DNA from: Rhizophagus clarus
Taxonomy: Eukaryota > Glomeromycota > Glomeromycetes > Glomerales > Glomeraceae
Assembly (NCBI GenBank): GCA_015698045.1
Contig: BLAL01000299.1
Span: 1 to 64,000 of the forward strand
Length of the DNA stretch: 64,000 bases
Direction: 5' to 3'
Under the pieces are notes generated by a model. The model searched no databases and had not been told where the DNA came from. It saw only the letters and a list, made by a program, of their open reading frames with translations. The translations under genes and the position numbers were made by a program. This document shows positions 1 through 10,230 of the stretch, in pieces (the stretch's first letter is position 1; every line of letters begins with the position of its first letter).

Positions 1-430
1 CACAGTCGAATGAAAAAAATCGTCAAAAATCGGCAGTCCGATTTTTAACCGATTTTTGGATATATTTGTCTGATTTGTGGCTTTTTAAAGCCGATTTTTA
101 TGGCGCGAATTGTTTGTGATCGGAAATACGTTATTTATGAACAAAATAGGAATGCCGATTTTGGCAGATTTTGCGAAAATCGGCATTCCGATTTTAAAAT
201 AAACATGTCGATAGCTAAAAATAAGACTGCCGGTTTATAGCTATATTTGTCCTATTTATGGCATTTTGCTGCCGATTTTATGGCACGTATTGTTGGCAAT
301 CGAAATTCTTTTATTTTTATCGACATAAATCGGAATACCGTTTTAAAATTATAATTGCCGATTCTCGCAAAATCAGAACGCCGATTTTTAAATAATCATG
401 CCAAATCTCCTAAAATCGGATTGCCAAGTT
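1..430. repeat. Cluster of CCGATTTT inverted-repeat hairpins
   Basis: Short near-palindromes with arms AAAATCGG and CCGATTTT separated by about 4 bases recur here, for example near 22-42 and 177-196, with looser copies near 330 and 370. No coding potential is visible. Related ATCGGC words return at 8170-8390 and 9290-9800, so this is a dispersed repeat vocabulary. Its origin (transposon termini or satellite) cannot be told from the sequence. Confidence 0.6.
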
Positions 431-435
431 TAATT

Positions 436-640
436 CAGTATAAACATTTCAAAATAGTTTATGCCGATTTATATATCGGATCTTTCTATTATCGATTTTC
501 TCATAATTCATAATTACTATTATTGTCCGGTTTTTTAGCTCGGTATAAACATTTCAAAAATAGTTTATGCCGATTTATATATCGGATCTTTCTATTATCG
601 ATTTTCTCGTAATTCATAATTACTATTATTGTCCGGTTTT
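436..640. repeat. Two-copy tandem duplication, period about 105 bp
   Basis: The stretch 436-535 is repeated almost exactly at 541-640. Both copies start with (c)gtataaacatttcaaaa and end with tattattgtccggttt, with only a few differences, including a one-base length change in an A run. The near identity points to a recent local duplication. Confidence 0.85.
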
Positions 641-649
641 ATTTTATTT

Positions 650-997
650 TCCATTTTCGATAATTGATTTATATTTAATATTTAATATGTATGATATATA
701 ATATGTATGCTATTATTTTATAATATATACTGCAATTTATGATATATTATTATTATTATATTATTATATTGTCCATATTATTATTATTATATTACTATAT
801 TGTTCTTATTATTATATTATTATTATGTATAGAATGTTTATATAAAATATATTAAAATCATATTTATCTCGTCATGTTACTTATAAATGGCTATAAAAAA
901 CCTGCTCTAAAAAAGAGATTAATAGGATAGAAACGATATTAGAGAGTTAATTTATAAACAACGGAATTTAAATCACTCAAAATACAAGCAGTTGATT
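650..997. repeat. AT-rich non-coding stretch with ATT microsatellite
   Basis: From about 735 to 830 the sequence is a degenerate (ATT)n array interrupted by 'gtcc' and 'gttc'. The rest is AT-rich with no gene that I can see. Confidence 0.6.
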
Positions 998-3073
998 TTA
1001 AATGATGAAACAAATACCTAAATTATGTACGTCTTCTGATATCGACCTGGTACTTCTAAGTAAAAGGGACCTTTGGTGCTCATCTACTTCTAAATTACCA
1101 TTATTATCATCGTTTTGTTCTTCATTAGTTCCATCATTTTTATCAGCATTACCATTATTGCCATCATCGTTATTATCACCATTACCATTATTGTCATCAT
1201 CGTTATTATCATCATTACCATTATTATCATCATCGTTATTATCACCGTCGTTATCCTCATCATCATCATCATCATCAGATTCTGGTTCAATCCACCTTGA
1301 TGATATCCACCAATTAGCCATGTCTTGTGTTGGTCTGCTTTTTTTATCGATATCGTCTAGACGGTAACGTTTGCGACTTAACCCGGTTCTGATGCTTACT
1401 CCGATCTCGTCCGCTCGAAATAAGATTCTTTTAACCTAATGATAAATTTATAACTTATTAGCATAAACGCCTATGTTTTAAACTTTCGCAACTTTACGTA
1501 CTCTAGAAGACCTCCACTCCTTATTGTGAATCTTAATTACAGAATTTGTACTTATCAACCTTCCTGATCTTATGTTATCGTTACGCTCTTCATTTGCCAG
1601 AACTTCGTCTTCAGTAGACCATTCATCCGAATGGACTTCTGCGGTATTTACTGCCTTTTCGCAATCTTTAATAAATACTTCCCTAGTCATATTTTCAGGA
1701 CGACAATCATCTAGAATGCTGTCTTGCGTGAAGATCATGTGTTGGAGACCTTTGCGTCTTCTTGTCATTTCTATTAAAGAGTAAATTAAATAATTAATAG
1801 ATTATATACATTGTCATTTTAAATAATGAATTTCACACCTGATCTCTCCTCGACGTCATGTGTTGCCATTTATTGTGTTCATCTATCTTACCCTCCTTTT
1901 TTAATTTCCAAATCTCCCGCCGTGATTTGTGTAGCTGTTTTATTACTTTTAAAAGTTCTGTATCGTATACCTCTAATGAAGGAGGCATCGCTGCTTTGAC
2001 GGCTGGTAGAAGCTTCTTATTTATCGACTTTTTTTGTTTACTAAATGTCTTTGACGTGTCGAAAAGAATCGACGAATCGAGGTTGTTTATAATATGGATT
2101 ACCTCATCCTATTTAATATAACACTCATTTTTTAACGATCAATACAAAAGAGAAATATTTAATAAAATAAAGATATATTTACATGAACGGTTTTTTTTGA
2201 AATTTTTATCAGTTATTGGAGGAAGGGCACGCCGATTCTCTCTGGACAGAACTGGGGATAGGCTTCTATTTCTTGGTCCTTCACTCGTTCTTTCTTCCGT
2301 TAGCACTTCCACACGTTTGGTAAGATTTGAAATCATGCTTCTTAATTCGCTGACTTCTCTGTTGTTAGCACCTATTATAAATCAGTATTTAATATAAATC
2401 ATTTAGTATAAAAAATTTTACGTGCAAGTAAGTAAAGAAACGTGAAAGAAATACTACCGCTCGCTGGAGGTGAAGAAGAAGGAATTGTTAAAGATAGATC
2501 GGTTAAAGATCCTATAACAATAACGTTAAATTGGTATAGTATAAGTAAAATGAAATTTAATTAGCACTAATATAAAACAATATTACTTTTTGTAATTGAT
2601 CTCCCTCTAGAGACATTTTGATAGTTTCGATTATGTTGAGATTGAGAGCGTGATTGATGTCGATGAGGGGAATGAGAGCGAGATCGAGATCGACGTTGAT
2701 GGGAACGAGAATGATGGGAACGATGAGGGGAGCGAGATCGACGTTGATGAGAATGAGAATGATGGGAACGATGAGGGGAGCGAGAGCGATGGGAACGCGA
2801 TCGTTGGGAACGATGAGGGGAGCGAGAGCGATGGGAACGCGATCGTTGGGATTCGGAATGATAATAACGAGATTTGGATCGAGATGGGCAAGATCGAGGT
2901 TGACGAGTCGTTGAGCGAGATTTTGAGCGACTACGAGATCGATTAATATGAGTTTGATGCCGAGATTGACGAGATTGGGAACGGGAACTAGATTCATTTC
3001 GTTGAGATCTAATATGAGGATGAGAGCCATCACGAGAAATAGGAATTAAATTTAAAGGTTTGAATTTTCTCAT
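998..3073 (-). CDS. RS-domain protein with acidic Asn/Asp-rich tail, unknown function
   Basis: A multi-exon gene that I do not recognise. Exon 1 (3073-2587) encodes a basic start followed by about 120 residues of Arg/Ser/His dipeptides (RSRS, SPHRS), an RS domain like those of splicing-associated nuclear proteins. Exons 2 (2511-2458) and 3 (from 2371) join in phase and give a Ser/Pro segment and a short heptad-like stretch around VEVLTEERT. An open block at 2103-1842 (basic, LHKSRREIWKLKKEG) and another at about 1768-1502 follow. The last exon, 1435-998, joins in phase from 1502 and ends in a run of Asp and Asn. The junctions between exon 3 and 2103, and between 1842 and 1768, do not resolve in phase. 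Either small exons are missing from my model, two genes lie here, or the gene is damaged. A nuclear RNA-related role is inference from the RS domain only. Confidence 0.55.
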
Positions 3074-3189
3074 TATGATATTTGATAATTTGATAATTTA
3101 AAGATTAAACAAGAAACAAAGGCTCTATATATAACCGTTACTTACGTCTTCTGAACTATTTTCGTTATCGTCTGATTAAAATAAAAGAT

Positions 3190-3610
3190 AGATTAAATTA
3201 ATAAGACTCGTTATCATTTAATAAAATATATCGCTATCAATATTAATTAAAATAAATCAATAAATTAAATAAACTTGATATTATATCGCTTTCAATTAAT
3301 TAAAATGTATTATTTAAAATAATCAGTAAACTACATTAATTAAATTAAGATAAATCAATCAATATTTAAATATATCAGTAAACTAGATATTATATCGCTA
3401 TCAATTAATTAAAATATATCAATAAACTAAATATTATAGCGTTATCAATTAATAGAATATATCAATAAATTAATTAAAATATATCAGTAAACAATTAATA
3501 ATTAAAAATATCAATAAATTAATTAAAATATATCAATAAAGTATATCAATGAATTAATTAAAATATATTAATAAACTAAATATTATATCATTATCATAAA
3601 TAACATGTCC
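3190..3610. repeat. AT-rich degenerate tandem repeat
   Basis: Imperfect units built from aatatatcaataaattaatt and tattatatcgctatcaatt repeat across about 420 bp. The units vary in length (roughly 20-70 bp). No ORF is present. Confidence 0.65.
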
Positions 3611-4723
3611 AAATTAGTAATAACACATTTGAAGCTTGATAAAGTTATACTTACGGAAGCTGGTTTTTCCGACAGGAAATATAATTGGCGAAAAGAAATA
3701 TGCTTACTTTGTTAAGCTGACGAAAATAAGGCGAAAAATAAGGCGAAAAATATCGTCAACCATTAACAAAAAAAACGAAAGGCAACAAAGAAAATTTGTT
3801 GCATCGTACTAAAACGTGGAGAAAAAAGAAAGAAAGCGTGGTAAACGTACGCAAATGTACCATACTCACGAGCAAATTTATAGTAAACGTAAACAAATTG
3901 GAAATCACCGATTTGTAGAACGTGCATGGTAAACGCGGTAAACGCAAACAAACTTTATAGCTCCTGCCAATCACGTCGGGTGACATTTATGCACTATCTA
4001 GTCACGTGGTATTAACAAACTGTACGTCTGTGCCAACTGCCAAGGGCAAAAGAAGAATTAAAGATTTATTAAAACAATTCTATTAATTAACAAGTAATTT
4101 TAACCATGACTGATTGTTAGAATAAACATATATATGCTATAACTCAACGTATTATTGTAAGCGACTCAATAAAAGATAAAATAATAAATATTTGATATCT
4201 CGTTAACAGCTTTAAATGATACTGATGTACTAGAAATTGACGACTTGAAAGAAAATATATAAAAAAAAAATGAAATATAGTTTTTCTTAATTTTTGATAT
4301 ATTCGAAAGAATAGGCCAAGTGTTAAATTTTGATGTTGTTGCAGTTGCGAACAACTAAGACACTTTTTTTATAACTCTCGCATTTTGATCTGTGAATAGG
4401 AAATTGCTACATCTCTACTTAAATTATTTGGAACTTTCGAATTCGTGATGATATATGAGATTTATTAGTAAGTCGATTGACATGTTTCAAGAATCGGATT
4501 AATTGAATTTGAAAAAATTTTCTAGTATAATTATACCCCTTAATACCAAATTTAATTAGAGAATTAGCAAAAATAAAATTATATTTTAGTATTTGATAAA
4601 ATACATTGGTCTTGACATCATTGTCATGTATTATTATCAAAATAGCTTAATTACCAAGCTGTGCCTTGACAAAAATGGACCAAGAATCGGGATTGCCGAA
4701 CCAATTAGATTGATTTGCAATTC

Positions 4724-4726
<3 letters not shown>
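3611..4726. other. Non-coding region upstream of the CACTA-like transposase
   Basis: No gene is supported here. Between 3838 and 3950 the word GTAAACG occurs about four times within roughly 110 bp (ggtaaacgtacgcaaatg, agtaaacgtaaacaaattg, ggtaaacgcggtaaacgc), a loose local repeat. Short ORFs on the minus strand have random-looking composition. I could not find convincing CACTA termini. Confidence 0.4.

Positions 4727-4763
<37 letters not shown>
4727..4763 (+). repeat. 37-base A homopolymer abutting a start codon
   Basis: An uninterrupted run of 37 A residues ends at the A of the ATG of the transposase reading frame. It may be a retroposed or slippage-grown tract; its exact length is prone to sequencing error. 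Confidence 0.85.
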
Positions 4764-4765
<2 letters not shown>

Positions 4766-7700
4766 TCGGAATCTCTAAATACAAGAACCAGAACCAAAGT
4801 GCATTGTTTCTGTAAAGAATGTAACGGTAAATTGGTTGATCCAAGGACTAAACTGAAACATGAGTTAAAATATAAATTAAAATCTAATGCGAATAATAAT
4901 TTTGGTAACAATTATCAAGAAGGTTCTTCAAATGTTATATCATCTGATGCTGTTGATGAAGATGTAATGGAATGCGACCCAATACAAGGGATAAATGATA
5001 CATCACCTGATATAACTGAACAATTATCCGAAGATATTGAACAATTGTCTGAAGATATTGAACCATTGTCCAAAGATATTGAACCATTACTCACAAGAAA
5101 CTATTTCTTTTTAACAAAGAAGACACCTATACATGAATCGGCAAAACATCGAACGATAAAGAAAAGAAAAATATCCGATCTTGTTCTTGAAAATTTATTA
5201 TTGGATAATGTAAGAAACGAGAATGATCAAGACGGGGATTCTGAAGATGATGACGATAAAAATGGAGATACTGAAGATAGCGATTCTAATTATTCCGATG
5301 ATTATGAAGATGATGACGATGAGGAAGTCAATTTTGCATCAACAGATTTCGATGACGGCGAACCAATTCTTCCTAACATTAACATTAATGATAATTATAC
5401 TTGGACTATTTTGTGGATATTACAATATCAACAACGATTTAAACTTTCCAATGTAGCTATAGATTCTTTGTTCAAGTTCTTAAGATTTTTTCTTTTGACA
5501 ATAGATGAAAATAAATTTTCATCTTTTCCTTCCTCTTTATATATGGCTAAAAAGGTGTTGGGGATATCCACAACGATAATTAAATATGCAGCCTGTGACA
5601 GATGTCACAAATTGTATGATATAAAAGAATTATTAGACAATACTGAAATACCAACTTGCAGTTTTGTAAACTATCCAAATCACAGAATAGAACGATTTTG
5701 ACAACAATGCAATAACCCTCTATTAACGAAAATAGATAGTAATAATAGTAGTAATAATCCCATTTTCCGTCCGATAATGACATTCCCGTTAATAAATATT
5801 AAGCAACAATTGACCCTTTTTTTTAATCGCAAAAATTTTGAAATGTCATGTCAGAAGTGGTCAGAAAGGAAAAACAGAACTGAAGCTTTATTCGATATCT
5901 ATGATGGTAGGGTCTGGAAAAGTTTTACAGATGATGATGGTGCGCTGTTTTTTACAAAAGAATTTGCCGATACTCATATCGGATTAATGTTAAATATGGA
6001 TTGGTTCCAGCCATTCGTAAATTCACAATATTCTGTTGGTGTGATTTATGCCGTTTTTTGTAATTTGCCGCGTAATGAACGCTTCAAGCTACACAATATT
6101 CTCACACTAGCAGTAATGCCTGGTCCGAAAGAACCAAGCCAACATGAAATTAACAATTATTTGTATCCGATCGTTAACCAGTTAAATCGTTTGTGGAATG
6201 GCTATTTTATAAAAACAAATGAACACAACAACGGTCGATTTGTCCGTGGTGCAATCATTGGCTGTTCTAGCGACGTCCCTGCGTCTCGGAAATTATGTGG
6301 TTTCATCTCGGCTCGTATTGCATGCTACCGATGTTACAAATCGGCAAATTTTATAAACAATCAACCAAATTTTGGGGGGTTTGCAGATTTAGACGACTGG
6401 TTTGTTGAGCGAGATATTAATGAAATAAGAGAAAAAGCAAGTGAGTGGAAACAATGTGCAACTGAAGAAGCACGAAGAGCCCATGTCTCTGAACATCATG
6501 TTCGCTGGTCGGAGATATACCGCTTGCTTTATTTTAATCCTGTTCGCTTTTGCGTGGTTGATCCTATGCATTGCCTTTTTCTCGGTGTTGCGAAATGGAT
6601 CGTAACGAAACTCTGGATAGGCGAAGGTATATTAAATAACGAAAAGCTCAAAATTATGCAAGAGAGAGCTGACATGATAAAGTTCCCAAGTGACCTTGGA
6701 CGCCGCCCTGTCAGAATAGCTACCGGTGAAGGATTCTCAAGTTTCACGGCGGACATGTGGAAAACCTTCATGTTAATTTTTGCAATACCTATCACATGAA
6801 GTTTTCTTGGATACATCGACCAAAAAATTCTTGCATATTTCGTGCGCGCTTGCAAGATCTTAACAAACTGAGAGCTACAAAAAAATATGTTAAATGAAGC
6901 GTTTACAAGACTGATAGAGATGAACAAATTAATTGAACAAAAATATGGTCAAGAAAAAATAAGTCCTAATCTGCATCTCTGTCTCCATATCTGTGAATGC
7001 GCATTAGACTATGGTCCTTTGTCCTCATTCTGGTGTTATAGCTTTGAACGGATGAACGGAATTTTAGGTACGTGATTTAATTTTTCCGATTTGAAAATCG
7101 CAATGTTATTAATTATTTTTAAAAATTGTAGGTTCTTATAATAATAGCAGACGTAATATTAAACCTGAACTACTAAGAATTATGTCTGAAAATACAATCC
7201 TTCAATACTTCCTCTCAAATTGTGACAACGATCACTTATTTTCCTCCTTGGAGATAATAGAACCAAGAAAATCTGTTGGCAGCTTGGCTGCACTTGATGA
7301 TTTTGCGAGCGATGAGTATCAAAATTTTATAAGACTATCTCTTATTGAGGAAGATTCGGCTTACAGAACGGAATGTTTTCCTGGGTTGCTAATGAAACCG
7401 TGCAAAGAAACTACCCTTCCAAACCAAATTTTGGACCTACTGGTAGAATTTTATAATAGTTTGTATAATGATTATTGTTTCATCTCCATCTACTCTATAA
7501 TAGGTTCAAATAACGGTACTGTCGTAAACCCTAGAATTATACAATATGGGAGAATAAGAATTGGGGCGGACATATATGGTTCTGTTCAGGCTGCTCGTCA
7601 CGAAAAATCCTCATATATATTAGCTCGATTTGTACATTATGATGGATCGATCGATGTTTATCCCGGTCAAGTACAATTTTATTTTGAGCATACTATTCAT

Positions 7701-7979
7701 TTAAATAGTTCACGATCATTAACCCATTCATTAGCGTTAGTCAAATGGTACAAACCGGTTCAAGATCATAGTACAAGATATTATTGCCAAGTAGATAACG
7801 ACATAAAATCATGTAATATGGAATTATGGACAAATGAGTTTTATGATATGAGAAGAGACAGTATTATACCCATACATCATATAATAGGAAAATTCATTAA
7901 ATGTAATTTTGATACTGGGACGAGAAAAACAAAAGAATATATGGCTGTGATTCCTTTAAATAAAAAAATTTCGTTTTAA
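4763..7979 (+). pseudogene. CACTA (En/Spm)-type Tnp2-like transposase, three in-frame stops
   Basis: The frame from ATG 4763 to TAA 7979, with one intron (7068-7131), encodes about 1050 codons. An N-terminal Cys pair region (CFCKEC) and an acidic linker lead into a block with the Tnp2 signature: PGPKEPSQHEINNYL followed by LNRLWNGYF, then a CYRCYK pair and VDPMHCLFLGVAKWIV. These match CACTA/Plavaka-type DDE transposases of fungi. Three stops interrupt the single frame: TGA at 5699-5701, 6797-6799 and 6869-6871. There is no frameshift between them. From context the first and third look like former CGA (Arg) codons and the second like a former TGG (Trp), all single transitions. The element is therefore probably inactive. 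Terminal inverted repeats and target duplications were not identified, so the element's limits are unknown. Confidence 0.75.
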
Positions 7980-8149
7980 AAACTTTATATAATATAAAAT
8001 GAATTATATGTAAAATCAGAATGGCGAATTCAATTATAGCATTTGTATTTGATTAAATTATAACAATCATTTTTTTTTGGCACAAGAATAACGATAAAGG
8101 TTACATATACCGTAATTAATTCTAACCGCGTGAAAAATCAGATAATTCA

Positions 8150-8400
8150 GATAACAAGAGATCTTATTTTGAGCCGGCAAAGTTGTATTGCAAATCGGTC
8201 TTTTATTACGGCATTACGATACAAGCACCATACTTTGTGATTAATAACTCTAATCATGTAATAATTTTTAGATATCAAAGGTTTATTTTATTTTAATTAA
8301 ATATCACATAAAGTATAAAACAATTATTCTGGCTATATAAATACATTTAAGGCCGGCAAAGCTGTATTGCAAATCGGCCCTTCTTATTTGAAAAGGGTAA
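8150..8400. repeat. Two dispersed copies of a GCCGGCAAAG repeat
   Basis: The word gccggcaaagytgtattgca followed by aatcggyc occurs at about 8172-8200 and again at about 8352-8380. They lie just downstream of the transposase and could be subterminal repeats of that element, but this is not proven. Confidence 0.6.
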
Positions 8401-8481
8401 CAATTACATTAAATTAATACGGCACTTATTCAAAAATGTTTAAAAATGTTGCAACTTAATTCTCCAATAATCATCATTGTT

Positions 8482-8737
8482 ATAATCAAGTTACTTACGA
8501 CTTAAGCCTACTTTGATTATAAATAAAACGGCACTTCGCACAGACAGAGCTCATGATATATGAGTTATCCCATCATGCCTATTTTACCCCTTGATAAAGG
8601 ATTTTCGTTGCATGTACTTTCCTAATCAATGATAATCAAAGTTACTTACGACTTAAGTCTACTTTGATTATAAATAAAACGGCACTTCGCACAGACAGAG
8701 CTCATGATATATGAGTTATCCCATCATGCCTATTTTA
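8482..8737. repeat. Two-copy direct repeat with internal hairpin
   Basis: A unit of about 105 bp at 8482-8586 is repeated at 8632-8737 (spacing 150 bp) with a few changes. Each begins with an inverted repeat: ATAATCAAAGT pairs with ACTTTGATTAT across the 18-base spacer TACTTACGACTTAAGTCT in copy 2. Copy 1 has lost one A. The rest includes aaaacggcacttcgcacag and gagttatcccatcatgcc. Confidence 0.85.
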
Positions 8738-9285
8738 ACTATGATTAAAGAATTTACATTATTATTGTAAATATTTTACTCATAAGTCATAATGATATCT
8801 ATTTAGACTTCGACGAATAATGCGACAGAGGAGGCGGAATTATCATAACCAAAATTCGAAGCGAGAGGTCTATGTATAGTAAATAGATCATCAACTTTGG
8901 TACCAGAGTTATTTACAAACTTTAGGTGGCCACCTAGCCCACCTTTCCTATAACACACTATGCACGACGGCAAACGGTATAGGAGGCAGACTCTTCTTTC
9001 AGAAAGAAAGTTTTTTTTTGAAAAAAAAAAAAAATAGTACAATTAAATAGCGTTTAATTAAATGTGATTAATTAACTTTTTAGGAATAGGCCTTATCAAT
9101 GCGATCTCATCAGTTTCAATTATCACTGTTCAACCTTATGAATACTTCAGTTATTGTTTGTGAAATCGAACCAACTGGGAATTCAATGTACAAAACAAGT
9201 AGAATATTTAGAATAGTATCTTATATTTATTAGTATAATAAATAATTTCAAAAATCCTATGATGTAAAATTACGAAATATTACAA
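8738..9285. other. Non-coding stretch between repeat blocks
   Basis: No supported gene. A 79-codon minus-strand frame at 8803-9042 starts in a T/A homopolymer and resembles nothing that I recognise. Confidence 0.4.
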
Positions 9286-9800
9286 TTTAAATATCGGCAA
9301 AGGCTATTTTAAATAGAGTAAAATCTTTATTCGACCTGTGTCAAAAGCGGTAAAGTTTACACTAAATATAATATCTCCGGTTTAAATATCGGCATTTAAT
9401 TAAAAAAAAGGTAAAAATCGGCCGCTAAAATCGGCATTTCTGGATGAAAAATCGGAAGTTAACAAAAATCGGCAAAAAATTAGTAAAATAATCGGCAAAG
9501 CCTTATTGAAGTCGGCAAGGGAATTTTAAATAAAATAAAATCCTTTATTCGAACTATACGAAAAGGGTAAAGTATATAATAAATATAATATCTCCGGTTT
9601 AAATATCGGCATTTATTTAAAAAAAGGTAAAAATTGGCCGCTAAAATCGGCATTTATGACTGAAAAATCGGAATTTAACAAAAATCGGCAAAAATAGATA
9701 TGGCTATACTAAAATAAGCAAAATTTGGCATATTCTATATTGAAGTCGGCAAGGCTATTTTAAATAGAGCAAAATCCGATTTTTTTTCATTCGACCTGTA
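9286..9800. repeat. Tandem repeat, 217-234 bp period, about 2.3 copies
   Basis: The anchors tctccggtttaaatatcggc (about 9375 and 9592) and atcggcaaaggctatttt (9294, about 9512 diverged, about 9746) mark two full units and the start of a third. Units are rich in ATCGGC and are 75-90 % similar by eye. No coding potential. Confidence 0.8.
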
Positions 9801-10222
9801 GAAGTTTTAACTGTTATAATATTTTTATTTATATTAGAAAATGCAATGCATCTTAAATTTTGTTTTGTATGAAAAAAAATTATTAAATTAAATGTTTATA
9901 ATTTTTTTTTTTTTTTTTACTTTTTTATTATACAAAAGAATATATAATTATAAGTAAACAAAAGATAACAAATAAAATAGAATCAATACATATATAAATT
10001 ATATGAGCATTGAAGCCCAATCAAACTAATGCTAATTCAAAAGAATTAAACTGTTTTAATTATCACAAACTTCTCAGTTGAAATCAAAGATAGCATAGCG
10101 ATTCAACCCTGCAAGATACCAAGTATCACCTTCACCTGAGGCATCAACACCTAAAACAACTTGTAATTGCTCAGCAAGAAAAGAAGAAAGTAAGTTGTGT
10201 GGTCAACTTACACAATTTATAT

Positions 10223-10230
10223 AGTAATTG
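10223..10230. repeat. Left target-site duplication of the hAT element
   Basis: AGTAATTG here is identical to 13437-13444. An 8-bp duplication is the hAT hallmark, and removing one copy plus the element restores a continuous LINE reading frame. Confidence 0.9.

Noticed and set aside
1..650. CRISPR-like array
   Set aside because: The repeats are short imperfect palindromes with irregular spacing, in eukaryotic DNA, with no spacer regularity.
1002..1367. Plus-strand open frame over the Asp/Asn-coding repeat
   Set aside because: It is the shadow of the acidic tail of the minus-strand gene; the minus-strand exon joins in phase to its neighbour.
2650..2946. Plus-strand and other-frame ORFs over the RS domain
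   Set aside because: The same trinucleotide-rich repeat is open in several frames; only the minus-strand RS frame connects to downstream exons.
3990..4000. CACTATCTAG as the left end of a CACTA element
   Set aside because: No matching TAGTG end or 3-bp duplication was found downstream of the transposase gene.
8803..9042. 79-codon minus-strand ORF
   Set aside because: Starts within a homopolymer and has no recognisable domain or splice partner.
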